DNA of 64,000 bases. Origin: Fimenecus sp045613685 (GTDB lineage: Bacteria > Bacillota > Clostridia > Oscillospirales > Acutalibacteraceae). Below the pieces are notes generated by a model that had not been told where the DNA came from, ran no database searches, and worked only from the letters and a program-made list of their open reading frames with translations. The position numbers and the translations under genes are program-made. The stretch covers positions 46,222 through 110,221 of the forward strand of contig JAZLBL010000048.1 of NCBI GenBank assembly GCA_045613685.1, written 5' to 3'. Shown here piece by piece: positions 23,180-32,659 of this stretch. How positions within the stretch are numbered: position 1 is the stretch's first letter; each line of letters starts with the position of its first letter.

Positions 23180-24700
23180 ATGGCGCACATTTTCGCATCA
23201 ATCAAAGAGTCGCTTGTTTCGGTTTTACCCATAGCGATTATAGTTCTCATTCTTTCTGTCACCTGTGTATCTCTTGCAGCGGGTGTTTTAGTGTTGTTTT
23301 TATTTGGAACAATTATGTTGATTCTTGGAATGAGTTTCTTTACAGTTGGTTCAGGTATGTCAATGGAACCATTGGGTGATGGTATTGGTAAGTCGCTTAA
23401 TAAAAGGACAAAAATTATTATTCCACTTGCTATATGCTTTGTGCTCGGTTTTCTTATTACTGTTTCAGAACCTGATTTGCAGGTGCTTGCAGAACAGGTA
23501 CCAACTATTCCTAATTCAATATTAATTAATTGTGTTGGCGTTGGTGTTGGTATCTTTCTTAGTATTACACTCATAAGAAATAGAAAAGATATTCCATTGA
23601 GAAAACTTCTCTGGATATTTTATATTTTGATTATTGGTTTGTCGTTCTTTGCTCCCGATGAATTTATTCCAACTGCTTTTGATTCAGGTGGAGTTACAAC
23701 AGGACCAATTACTGTTCCGTTTATAATGGCTCTTGGTGCAGGTCTTGCTTCAAGCAAAAAAGGTAAACTTACAGGTGAACACAGTTTCGGCCTTGTTGCA
23801 TTATGTAGTATAGGACCTATTTTGTCAGTTCTCTTGTTGAGTATATTCTACAAGCCAAAAGCGACTACAACCATTTATGAAATTGCAGATGTCTTAACAA
23901 CAACTGATGCATTCAAGCAGTTTACACACGCTTTGCCAATATATGCAAAAGAAGTTGCTATGGCGTTTATTCCATTGGTTTTGCTTTTTGTTATCTTTCA
24001 GTTAATTACAAGAAGATATACTATCCATAACATTTTCAGAATGTCTGTTGGATTTATTTATACATATATCGGTCTTGTGCTTTTCTTAACTGGTGCAAAT
24101 GTTGGATTTATGCCTGCGGGGCGTCTTATAGGGGCAAAGATTGCCGAAAGTGAGTTCAGTTTCTTGCTTGTTCCCATTGGTATGCTTATGGGTTACTTTG
24201 TTGTATCAGCAGAGCCCGCAGTTCATTCTCTTAAAAGACAGGTCAGTGAAATCACAAAAGGTGCAATATCACAAAAATCTGTTGCACTTGCTCTTTCAAT
24301 AGGTGTTGCTATTTCTGTTGGAATCTCAATGTTGAGAGTGCTTACAGGCATACCAATAATTCCATTTTTGATTGTTGGATATGCAATTTCACTTATCATC
24401 AGTTTCTTTGTGCCACATATCTATACAGGTATCGCATTTGACTCGGGTGGAGTTGCAAGTGGTCCGATGACATCGACTTTTATGCTTCCGTTTGCAATGG
24501 GTGCTTGTGAAGCAATCGGTGGCAATGTGATGACTGACGCATTTGGCATTGTCGCTTTAATCGCAATGGCACCACTTATCACTATTCAAATTCTTGGACT
24601 ATATGAAAGAAGCAAACGTGCAAGAAAGATTAAACGACTTCATATTGAAATCAGTATGATTAAAGACGATATCATATTCTTTAATGAGGGGGACAAGTAA
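23180..24700 (+). CDS. DUF1538 polytopic membrane protein (putative transporter)
   Basis: 506 residues, about 12 or more hydrophobic segments, in two homologous halves. Each half contains the same signature: AFDSGGVTTGP near residue 166 and AFDSGGVASGP near residue 419. Such duplicated, probably inverted halves with conserved Gly/Ser-Asp motifs are typical of secondary transporters; the substrate is unknown. GGAG lies 9 bases before the start. The stop is followed with no gap by a PII-like gene, recalling the AmtB-GlnK pairing. Confidence 0.85.
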   Translation: MAHIFASIKESLVSVLPIAIIVLILSVTCVSLAAGVLVLFLFGTIMLILGMSFFTVGSGMSMEPLGDGIGKSLNKRTKIIIPLAICFVLGFLITVSEPDLQVLAEQVPTIPNSILINCVGVGVGIFLSITLIRNRKDIPLRKLLWIFYILIIGLSFFAPDEFIPTAFDSGGVTTGPITVPFIMALGAGLASSKKGKLTGEHSFGLVALCSIGPILSVLLLSIFYKPKATTTIYEIADVLTTTDAFKQFTHALPIYAKEVAMAFIPLVLLFVIFQLITRRYTIHNIFRMSVGFIYTYIGLVLFLTGANVGFMPAGRLIGAKIAESEFSFLLVPIGMLMGYFVVSAEPAVHSLKRQVSEITKGAISQKSVALALSIGVAISVGISMLRVLTGIPIIPFLIVGYAISLIISFFVPHIYTGIAFDSGGVASGPMTSTFMLPFAMGACEAIGGNVMTDAFGIVALIAMAPLITIQILGLYERSKRARKIKRLHIEISMIKDDIIFFNEGDK

Positions 24701-25369
24701 ATGAGCAAAAAAGTCATGGCGCTTTTATCAATCGTTGAGCGTGATAAAGGTAATAAACTTGTTAAAGAATTAAAGAAAAAAGATATCCGTGTGAATTTTC
24801 AGACTATCGGATTTGGCACAGCACCAACTGAAATGATGGACATTTTCGGACTTGGTACAAATGATAAAGATATTGTTATAAGCCTTGGCGCAGAAAACAG
24901 TGTTAAAGATTTGATGATGAATTTTGGAACAACTTTTGAAAGCCATTCAAAATTTGGTGGACTTATGATAGTTCTTGATTTATCTGCTGCTAGCAGAATT
25001 TTGACAGAAATATTGCATTTTGAGATTATTAAAAATACAGAAGAAAGAACTGATAATATGAAAAATGAACATCATAATAATTTAATTGTTATATCAATAA
25101 ATGAAGGATATTCCGACGATGTAATGCAGGTGGCAAGAAAAGCGGGTGCAACTGGTGGTACAGTTATTAAAGGAAGATTAGCAGATATAGAACAATTTGC
25201 AGAACTTCCTAGTACAAATGTTGACGAAGAACGTGAAATTCTTTGTATTCTTGCTCCACTTAAAGCAAGCGCACAGATTATGGAAGATGTTAACAAGGAG
25301 TTCGGCTTAACATCTCCTGCAAACGGAATGGTTTTTGCAATTCCAACAGAAAAAGCATATAAAATATAA
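24701..25369 (+). CDS. Tandem PII-like signalling protein
   Basis: 222 residues in two halves of about 110. Each resembles a PII/GlnB-type ferredoxin-like fold: residues 1-105 (ALLSIVERDKGNKLVKELKKK ... GFGTAP) and 120-222 (LIVISINEGYSDDVMQVARKAGATGGTVIKGR). The segment GATGGTVIKGR in the second half resembles the T-loop base of PII-like proteins. The uridylylated tyrosine of classical GlnB was not identified. The gene begins at the base after the DUF1538 stop codon, so it probably regulates that membrane protein. The ligand is unknown. Confidence 0.7.
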   Translation: MSKKVMALLSIVERDKGNKLVKELKKKDIRVNFQTIGFGTAPTEMMDIFGLGTNDKDIVISLGAENSVKDLMMNFGTTFESHSKFGGLMIVLDLSAASRILTEILHFEIIKNTEERTDNMKNEHHNNLIVISINEGYSDDVMQVARKAGATGGTVIKGRLADIEQFAELPSTNVDEEREILCILAPLKASAQIMEDVNKEFGLTSPANGMVFAIPTEKAYKI

Positions 25370-25371
25370 AG

Positions 25372-25752
25372 CTAAAAAATATTACTGATTAATGGCTTTT
25401 CGTTGCGCATTAAATGGCTTAATTCGTCAATGGCTAAATCAGCTTGTTGTTCAAGTCTCTCCAAATTGCCTTGTTTGGCATATACGGGGAGACTTTTTAT
25501 TAATTCTTCAAGATTGTCAGTTTCTTCGTGACGGATAAAGCTTTCAATAATATCGTGAACTTCTTCCCAGACTTTTATAGTTTCTTGGGATTTTTTTATG
25601 GCATTTTCTATATCGTCCTGTTGCGCAACATTACATATTTCGGTTAGATGGGTTTCAAGTTCCTTGCAAACACTATCCACCCAAAAATATCCCACGAAAG
25701 CAAGTGCAAATGCCACAATAAGAGCACCAATGGCAAGAACTATTCTTTTCAT
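25372..25752 (-). CDS. DUF4363 family small membrane-anchored protein
   Basis: 126 residues: an N-terminal membrane helix (IVLAIGALIVAFALAFVGYFWV) and a helical extracytoplasmic part rich in Glu. The length and layout fit the DUF4363 family found next to DUF421 in spore-formers. It overlaps the upstream DUF421 gene by 4 bases, so the two are translationally coupled. Function unknown. Confidence 0.75.
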   Translation of the reverse strand: MKRIVLAIGALIVAFALAFVGYFWVDSVCKELETHLTEICNVAQQDDIENAIKKSQETIKVWEEVHDIIESFIRHEETDNLEELIKSLPVYAKQGNLERLEQQADLAIDELSHLMRNEKPLISNIF

Positions 25753-26423
25753 ATTTCTTCCTTCTTTATAATTGTGTGATTGCCGGCAGCATCAACCGTC
25801 ATAAGCAAAATATCCTTGATTTGAAGTTTCTTCTTTCTCGCAATTTTTTCGACTTTATTTGTTGTCATATTGCAGATTTTAAAATCCCCCGAAACAATTT
25901 TTCCATCAATAATAACAGGGCATTTGTATCCTTGCGGTTCCATTTTTAATTCAAGGTCATTTCTTGTTACTGTGTCGTGTTCGGGTTTTAAAAGCACACT
26001 TAGTTGTCCATTAGTTTCGACTATTGCATATTGCACTTGTGAAATATCAAAAACGTCTTTTTGACGAAGTGATTCAAGCAAATCGTCAAGAGTAAAACGA
26101 AGGTCTTTTAATAGTTTCTGATTAAGATTTCCATCGTTGATAATTACAACTGGATTCCCTTGCATAAACGAACGGAATTTAATACTTTTCATATTGAAAA
26201 CAGATGTCAGAATTTCAAATCCAACCAGCAATAAAATAGGTATAATTGTGTTTACCAAAGGTATATCTGTATCCTGAATAGGAATTGAAATAATTTGTGA
26301 AATGAGAAGCGTTATAACTAAATCTGATGGTTGCAATTCACCGATTTGCCTTTTACCCATGACACGAATACTTAAAATTGCAAAAATATAGAGAATAACT
26401 GTTCTAATTAACGTAACAAACAT
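25749..26423 (-). CDS. DUF421 (YetF-type) membrane protein
   Basis: 224 residues. Two or three N-terminal membrane helices (residues about 1-75) include RVMGKRQIGELQPSDLVITLLIS, the hallmark of the DUF421/YetF family; the C-terminal domain (LRFTLDDLLESLRQKDVFDISQVQYAIVETNGQLSVL) is a small cytoplasmic alpha/beta domain. YetF-family proteins in Bacillus have been connected with spore membranes. Divergent from the germination operon, which supports a spore-related role (inference). Confidence 0.85.
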   Translation of the reverse strand: MFVTLIRTVILYIFAILSIRVMGKRQIGELQPSDLVITLLISQIISIPIQDTDIPLVNTIIPILLLVGFEILTSVFNMKSIKFRSFMQGNPVVIINDGNLNQKLLKDLRFTLDDLLESLRQKDVFDISQVQYAIVETNGQLSVLLKPEHDTVTRNDLELKMEPQGYKCPVIIDGKIVSGDFKICNMTTNKVEKIARKKKLQIKDILLMTVDAAGNHTIIKKEEI

Positions 26424-26502
26424 AAAATCACCATTTTTATCTTTACCGCAAATAGAAGTAATATTCTGTAAACAATGGTAAATGATAAGAATGGTGATTT
26501 TT

Positions 26503-28011
26503 ATGAGTGAAAATTGGTTTTCAAAAAAAGTTGACGAAATAACTATAAGTGAAAAGAGCGAAACGCCCCAAAAGAAAAATATAGATAAAGATTTGCAAAA
26601 AAATATAGCATATATAAAACAACAATTTGGTGATGCTTTCGATGTAAAATATCGAAAATATAACGCACAGGGCAGAGAAATAATTTTTATTATGGTTGAC
26701 GGAATGTGCGATAGTCTGCTTGCAACTGAACAAGTGATTTTGCCTATAATCGAAGCTGATTTTGAAGAAGAAAAAGGGGATAAACTAATCTATTCTGCGG
26801 CGGACCAAGTTTCTGCAAGTATTGATAAATCGATTACAAATGACCTTGACGAAGCAATTCGTGAAGCGATTTATGGCAGTATAATAATGCTCGCAGAAAA
26901 TGCACAGTTTGCCGTAATGTTTGGTGTGCAGGGATTTCCAAAACGAGCGGTGCTTGAACCATCAATCGAAATGCAAGAACGTGGCTCACGAGAAGCATTT
27001 GTTGAAAGCTTTAAAGATAATGTGACAATGATTCGTCGTCGTGTGCGAAACCCTGTTTTCAAAACCCAGATTGTTGAAGTGGGTGGTACCACAAAAACTC
27101 GTGCTTGCGTTTGCTATATGTCAGATAGAGTTGACAAAAAAATGCTTGATGACGTAGTTGATAGATTAAAAAGTTGTAAGATTGACACTGTGTTGGGCTC
27201 AGGTTATCTTCAAACATTTTTAGATGGCAAACATCCGTCGATTTTCAGCGGGGTAGGTTTTACAGAAAGACCTGATGTACTGACTGCAAAAATCAGTGAA
27301 GGCAAAATTTGTGTTATTGTTGATGGCACACCTAATGCGCTTATCGTGCCATATCTTTTTATTGAGCATTTTCACTCTCTTGACGATTATCTCAAAAGAC
27401 CATATTACGCAACATTTATCCGAATTTTAAAAATTGCATCTTTTTTAGTGAGTGTGTTTTTGCCAGGACTCTATGTGGCTATCTGCACATTTCATCAGGA
27501 AATCATACCTGAAACAATGATTTTCGGAATAACAGGACAAGAAAGCCGAACACCATTGCCCATAATGTTTGAAGCATTTTTTATTCATTTGGTTTATGAG
27601 ATAGTCCGTGAAGCAGGACTTCGAATGCCAAAATCTGTGGGACACGCCATTTCAATCGTTGGGGCATTGGTTATAGGTGATTCTGCAGTTACTGCGGGAA
27701 TAATCTCTGCACCAATGCTCATTATTGTTGGTCTTACAGCGGTCAGTTCATTTGTGGTTTCAACCCTTTATGAGTCTGTTGCTGTTATGCGATTTGCATT
27801 TATTATTATTGGTGGTCTTGGTGGTCTTTATGGAATTATGATGGGATTTGCTGCGGTGCTTGTCAATGCTGCTGCAATTAATCCTTATGGCGTGCCTTTC
27901 ACTTCACCTTTGTCACCAACCAAAATTGGTGCTTGGCGTGACCTTGTTGTGCGACAAGATTGGAGAAAAATGGGCAAGAAGAAAATGCTTATTCAGAATT
28001 TGGAGAAATAA
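26503..28011 (+). CDS. Spore germination protein, GerA family (GerAA-type)
   Basis: 502 residues, A subunit of a nutrient germinant receptor in the spore inner membrane. A soluble N-terminal half (about 1-290) contains the family signatures SIDKSITNDLDEAIREAIYGS and the later LRMPKSVGHAISIVGALVIGDSAV segment; the C-terminal part has about five membrane helices. ATG 26503 follows GGTGATTTTT; earlier starts lack a site. The B subunit follows after one base and the C subunit overlaps, giving a standard three-gene receptor operon. Confidence 0.92.
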   Translation: MSENWFSKKVDEITISEKSETPQKKNIDKDLQKNIAYIKQQFGDAFDVKYRKYNAQGREIIFIMVDGMCDSLLATEQVILPIIEADFEEEKGDKLIYSAADQVSASIDKSITNDLDEAIREAIYGSIIMLAENAQFAVMFGVQGFPKRAVLEPSIEMQERGSREAFVESFKDNVTMIRRRVRNPVFKTQIVEVGGTTKTRACVCYMSDRVDKKMLDDVVDRLKSCKIDTVLGSGYLQTFLDGKHPSIFSGVGFTERPDVLTAKISEGKICVIVDGTPNALIVPYLFIEHFHSLDDYLKRPYYATFIRILKIASFLVSVFLPGLYVAICTFHQEIIPETMIFGITGQESRTPLPIMFEAFFIHLVYEIVREAGLRMPKSVGHAISIVGALVIGDSAVTAGIISAPMLIIVGLTAVSSFVVSTLYESVAVMRFAFIIIGGLGGLYGIMMGFAAVLVNAAAINPYGVPFTSPLSPTKIGAWRDLVVRQDWRKMGKKKMLIQNLEK

Positions 28012-28012
28012 T

Positions 28013-29083
28013 ATGCAGACAAAAGAAAAAATCAGCGCATTTCAATTTTTTACAATGCTGTTTATAAGTCGTGCTTTGACAACAGTCACATATCTGTCGT
28101 CATACACAAAGGACGTGCGACTTTCAGATATGCTTGTGCAACCAATTTTCAGAATAGCATTGGGTATTATCATAATGTTGCCATTATATTTCATTTGCAA
28201 AAAGCATAATACAACTGACCTTTTAAGCCTTGCAAATTCAAAAATAATTTCATTTTGTTATGTGTTTGTGTTTTTCTATTTTACTGTTGTTACAATAGCA
28301 AGACTTGATGTGTTTGCGGGGACAGTTGTATTCCCTGAAACTGATGTGAATTTCTTGTTGGTTTTTGCGATTTTAATTTGCTCTTATGGTGCTTATCTTG
28401 GATTTGAAGCCTTAGGACGAAGTGCGGTGCTTTCAGCGGTGTTAGTAGTCCCTGCACTTATTTTTATTATGGCTACGCTTGTTAAAAAGGTTGATTTATT
28501 AAATCTTACTCCCGTGTTTTATAACGGAGTGACACCAGTTATTAAAACTGCTGTGGATTCTGTGGGACAAACTGTTGAATATGCAGTAATTGCAATATGT
28601 TTGCCCAAAGTTTCGGGTAATGTGAAAAAAGGTTTTTTCTGGTGGCTTTTTTTACAAACACTTTTAATGGCAACAATGTTTTTCTTTGCAACAACAGTTA
28701 TGGGCAATTTCACTGGTACACAACTTTTTCCATTTCACACTCTTGCAAGCCTTGCCGAATTCTCTATGTTTGACCGTCTTGATGCGATATTTACAAGTGT
28801 GTGGATTCTCTGTGCGTTTATCAAAGCAGGACTTCTTATATATCTTCAAAGCGACATTTTGCACAAAGCGTTTAAAAAGATACAAAGAAAAAATTTTATT
28901 GTTGTAATCTGCGCAATAACCATAATAACAAACCTGTTGATAGCAAGTGAATTCAAACGTTTTTCTTTTGTGGATAACTCAATATTCAAAATTATTATTA
29001 CAGGGGTAACTGCTTTTGCAATTCCGTTAGGTATTATGTTTATAAAAAGAAAGGAGAAAAGAGAGTGCAAAAATCAATTCTGA
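28013..29083 (+). CDS. Spore germination permease, GerB family
   Basis: 356 residues with about ten hydrophobic segments, an APC-superfamily-like transporter fold (ISAFQFFTMLFISRALTTVTYL at the N-terminus is typical). It is the germinant-recognising B subunit in homologous receptors. Start at ATG 28013, 1 base after the A subunit stop; the last 19 bases overlap gerC. Confidence 0.9.
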   Translation: MQTKEKISAFQFFTMLFISRALTTVTYLSSYTKDVRLSDMLVQPIFRIALGIIIMLPLYFICKKHNTTDLLSLANSKIISFCYVFVFFYFTVVTIARLDVFAGTVVFPETDVNFLLVFAILICSYGAYLGFEALGRSAVLSAVLVVPALIFIMATLVKKVDLLNLTPVFYNGVTPVIKTAVDSVGQTVEYAVIAICLPKVSGNVKKGFFWWLFLQTLLMATMFFFATTVMGNFTGTQLFPFHTLASLAEFSMFDRLDAIFTSVWILCAFIKAGLLIYLQSDILHKAFKKIQRKNFIVVICAITIITNLLIASEFKRFSFVDNSIFKIIITGVTAFAIPLGIMFIKRKEKRECKNQF

Positions 29084-30216
29084 TTTTTTCAGTTATCATA
29101 GTTGCAATTTTTTCTTTCAATGAAAAAGAAATTTATAAAAAAGATATAAGAAACCGACTTGTAATTCAGGGAATTGGCATAGACATTGAAAAAGACAGTT
29201 CATATACTGTTACATTGCAGACGATAGATACCAATGCTCATTCTGCTGCATCAGAAGATGGTGCATCTCAACCACCTATAAAAACTTATAAAATGACGGG
29301 GGATACAATCTATACAACTATAAAAAGTGTTACTGAAATTGAAGGCAAAATCCCTTTATATTCGCAAAATAGAATTATTATTCTCGGCAAAAGCATAACT
29401 GAAGATAAAATGGATGATGTGATAGATTTTTTTGTACGAGATGTTGAAAATAGTGCGTCGGTTTATATCGCAGCGGCAAAAGACAGAGCATCAGATATTC
29501 TTGAAACTAAAAATGGCGAAGAATATGTGAGTGCAAGAAGTATTGAAATAGGGATTAGTGCAAATGAATATGATGCTCGAATTTTTGGTATAGAGCTTTA
29601 TGAATTGATAAACCGCTACAATTCAGGCTCAAAAGATTTTGCAATGCCACTTTTAGATGTGACAGAAAAAGAAGGGGAAAAAAGCGTTGAGATAATTGGC
29701 ACAGCAATTTTTAATAACACTCGTTATCGTGAATATATGTCAAAAAAAGAAACTGTTTATCTGAATTTCTTATCTGATAAAGTTTATAACACAGCGATTT
29801 CATTGGATAGAGATAATGGTGAAAAATTATCACTCAATGTAGTTGATTCAAAAACTTATCGCACCTTTAAAATAAAAAACGGGAAGCCTATATTTAAAAT
29901 AAAAGTAAAAATCAGTGCGGATATTGCTGAAATCAGTGGTGGCGTTTCAAAGAAAATGACAAAACAGGATATTGAAGAGATAAAAATTTCAGCCGAGAAA
30001 TATGTCGAAAAAGCAATCACACAGACAAGAAAAAGATTATATGAAGAATATGAGAGTGATGCTTGTGGTTTAGCCAGACTTTTATATATTTTCAAACCGT
30101 CATTTTATAGAGAAAATGAAAAAAATATCGACTCCGTAATGCTAAATAGCATTTTCGAAGTCGATGTGGATTTAAAGATTCGTCGAATAGGACACGAGTT
30201 TATTGAAATGGTTTAG
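29065..30216 (+). CDS. Spore germination protein, Ger(x)C family, without lipobox cysteine
   Basis: 383 residues. The mature part is typical (RNRLVIQGIGIDIEKD, later MPLLDVTEKEG and a C-terminal helical domain). GerC proteins are normally lipoproteins with a Cys just after the signal helix. Here the N-terminus reads IIVAIFSFNEKEIYKKDIRN, with Phe/Asn where the Cys is expected, so it would be held by an uncleaved helix or by the other subunits. GTG 29065 start has GGAG 8 bases upstream. Its stop overlaps the convergent EAL gene. Confidence 0.88.
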   Translation: MQKSILIFSVIIVAIFSFNEKEIYKKDIRNRLVIQGIGIDIEKDSSYTVTLQTIDTNAHSAASEDGASQPPIKTYKMTGDTIYTTIKSVTEIEGKIPLYSQNRIIILGKSITEDKMDDVIDFFVRDVENSASVYIAAAKDRASDILETKNGEEYVSARSIEIGISANEYDARIFGIELYELINRYNSGSKDFAMPLLDVTEKEGEKSVEIIGTAIFNNTRYREYMSKKETVYLNFLSDKVYNTAISLDRDNGEKLSLNVVDSKTYRTFKIKNGKPIFKIKVKISADIAEISGGVSKKMTKQDIEEIKISAEKYVEKAITQTRKRLYEEYESDACGLARLLYIFKPSFYRENEKNIDSVMLNSIFEVDVDLKIRRIGHEFIEMV

Positions 30217-32453
30217 CTTCGTGAATCACGGATAATCATATTGCAAAGGTCATCAAAGCTTATTGGACGGCTCAAATAATAACCTTGAACAATATGGCAA
30301 CCTTGTGTTTTCACATAGTCATATTGCTCTTCGGTTTCAACACCTTCTGCAATAAGAATCATACCAAGTTGTTTTGCCATTGTGATAATACACTCAATAA
30401 TGTTTCTGCCACGTGGGTGAGCATAGTCATCAATAAAAGTCTTATCAAGTTTTAAGAAATCAACAGGTAATGATTTGAGAAGCATCAATGAAGAATATCC
30501 TGTGCCAAAGTCATCCATAAGAATTTTAAAACCTGATTTATGAAGTTTGCGGAGCATTTTAATAAAGCTCTTATTGTTTTCAAACAATGTGGTTTCTGTA
30601 ATTTCAAGTTGAATGTGCGAAATGTCGGCACCTGTTTCTTTGACAATTTCAAGATATTTTTCGTTGAACTTTGAATCATAAAGAGACTGCTGTGATACAT
30701 TGACAGAAATGTCAATAGGTTCTAACCCTTTTTCTTTCATTTTAGTCTGCATTATGCAAGCCTGTTCAAATGCAAATTTGTCAAGTTCTTTAACAAGACC
30801 ACGTTCTTCTGCCAGGGGAACAAACTCGGCAGGTGAAACCGCTGTGCCGTCTGGTTTGAACCAACGAATGAGAGTTTCTGCACCACAAAGTTTATCGTTT
30901 TCAGTGCTGAATTGTGGTTGGAATACAACTGACAATTCGCGATTTTCAATGGCATGAATAAGTTCGTCTGCAAAAATCTTTTTCTGAGTGAGTTCCTTTT
31001 TAAGACTATCATTATAGAAAGAAATGAGAGTGTCGCTATCACCCTTGACAAGTGATTTTGCCATAACAGCACTGTTTTGCATCTGCTGAATATTTGTGTT
31101 TTTCTCTTCAATAAGATAAACACCGATACTTGGTGTGAGAATATAATCAGACATTACACCATTGTTTTGCACTGTGCATTTCTGACAGAATTCTTCAAGA
31201 CGATTACGAAGTTCATTTTCGTTATTATATTGCATATAAACTGCAAAACGGTCGGCAGCAATTCTTCCAACAAATTCGTTTTCTCTTAAAACGCTTTGCC
31301 ATATTTCGTGAACAAAATTTATTGTGCTGTTACCTTGTTCATAACTGTAATAATCGTTAATCAATTTAAAATTGTCAAGGTCCATAACGATATAAGCAGC
31401 TTTTTTACCTTTTACAAGTTGCTTTTTAACATCAACACAGAATTTAGCATAAGATAAGCCACCTGTAAGACTATCTTTATAGAGAATTTTATCAAGGTCT
31501 GCTTGTTTTCTTCTTTCAGCAGAAACAACAATATAAATCAACATTGCGAAAAGTGAAATCAAGAAGAAACAGATAATCACAAGAATTGAAAGAACCATAT
31601 TTCTGCTTGCATTCACACTCATAGCAGGCACAACAGAGAATAAATACCAGTCATTGAAATTAAGAGGAGCATAATAGAGATAGAACTGACTGCCCTGTGA
31701 TGACATCAATACGCCGGATTCGCCATTTTTCATATCTTCTTTAATGTCAACAATTCTTGAGCCTTGATATTTTTCGTCCATTGGTACGGCATTAAAAACG
31801 TTTTCAATGTTTTGATATTTTTTTATACTGTGTGTACTTATAATATTGTTACCTTCTGAGTCGACAACATAGAAAAATTCAGTATTTCCAAAAGAATCAG
31901 AAACAAAATTTTGCTTGATTTCTTCAACGGTGAAAGAGAAGAACAGAATAGAATTAACTTCACCATTAGCATACAAAGGATAATGCATAATAAACATTGT
32001 GTCACCATCAATGCTTTCGTCCGTGCTCATTCGGCGAACGGTGAGAGTGCCTTTTTCAACACATTCACTGATGTGTTGTGTGTGTGGTAAAGTTGTGCTT
32101 TTGCCGTCAGAAGTATAGCAAGTGCCATCTAAAAGTGCCACGCCAAAGCGTTTATATGCAATGGTTGTAGGAATATCGTCAATGCTTTTTACAGCTAATT
32201 TAGGATTTGTTCTTAAATTTTCAGGAATACTGTTTGCAACGCTCACAACAAAAGATGCTTGCTCTTGGAATTTAAAACCAGTTGATTCGGCATTCTTTTT
32301 AGAAATTTCTTCAAGCATTTCTTGGTTTTGAATATCCATGATTTTAGTCATAAGCATTGGTGAAATAACAAGTACAACCAAAGCCAAAAGACACAGTATT
32401 CCTACAAATATATATCGTTTAAACGGTTTTTTATATGGCTTTTTCTCTTTCAT
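30213..32453 (-). CDS. Membrane sensor with degenerate GGDEF and intact EAL domain (c-di-GMP phosphodiesterase)
   Basis: 746 residues. First membrane helix about 15-37, extracytoplasmic Cache-like sensor about 40-285, second helix about 286-310, GGDEF fold about 325-475, EAL domain about 485-745. The GGDEF signature has become AADRF (in GRIAADRFAVY), so cyclase activity is unlikely. The EAL side keeps ETLIRW, VNVSQ, EITET, DDFGTGYSSL, KLDK and AEGVET, so c-di-GMP hydrolysis is expected. Start at ATG 32453 with GGTGG 8 bases upstream. It ends convergently with gerC with 4 shared bases. Confidence 0.9.
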   Translation of the reverse strand: MKEKKPYKKPFKRYIFVGILCLLALVVLVISPMLMTKIMDIQNQEMLEEISKKNAESTGFKFQEQASFVVSVANSIPENLRTNPKLAVKSIDDIPTTIAYKRFGVALLDGTCYTSDGKSTTLPHTQHISECVEKGTLTVRRMSTDESIDGDTMFIMHYPLYANGEVNSILFFSFTVEEIKQNFVSDSFGNTEFFYVVDSEGNNIISTHSIKKYQNIENVFNAVPMDEKYQGSRIVDIKEDMKNGESGVLMSSQGSQFYLYYAPLNFNDWYLFSVVPAMSVNASRNMVLSILVIICFFLISLFAMLIYIVVSAERRKQADLDKILYKDSLTGGLSYAKFCVDVKKQLVKGKKAAYIVMDLDNFKLINDYYSYEQGNSTINFVHEIWQSVLRENEFVGRIAADRFAVYMQYNNENELRNRLEEFCQKCTVQNNGVMSDYILTPSIGVYLIEEKNTNIQQMQNSAVMAKSLVKGDSDTLISFYNDSLKKELTQKKIFADELIHAIENRELSVVFQPQFSTENDKLCGAETLIRWFKPDGTAVSPAEFVPLAEERGLVKELDKFAFEQACIMQTKMKEKGLEPIDISVNVSQQSLYDSKFNEKYLEIVKETGADISHIQLEITETTLFENNKSFIKMLRKLHKSGFKILMDDFGTGYSSLMLLKSLPVDFLKLDKTFIDDYAHPRGRNIIECIITMAKQLGMILIAEGVETEEQYDYVKTQGCHIVQGYYLSRPISFDDLCNMIIRDSRS

Positions 32454-32594
32454 TTTCATTACCACCGTCCATAAATTATCTAAAATTTACCTATTATAAA
32501 TTATAACAATTTGAGAAACAAAAATAAATGGTAATAATTAATAAAAGAAACAAAGAATTTAATGCACAATAACTAATTTGACTGTTGAATTTGA

Positions 32595-32623
32595 TTGACA
32601 CCAAATGCTATTTGGTGTACTAT
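32595..32623 (+). promoter_or_regulatory. Promoter with perfect 8-bp inverted repeat in the spacer
   Basis: TTGACA (32595-32600), 17-base spacer, TACTAT (32618-32623). Between and over them lies ACACCAAA-TGCTA-TTTGGTGT (32598-32618), a perfect 8-base dyad that would place a dimeric repressor on the polymerase site of the phosphohexomutase gene. Confidence 0.7.
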
Positions 32624-32659
32624 TATTGTATATAATTATGCTTAAAAGGGGCGTAAAAA

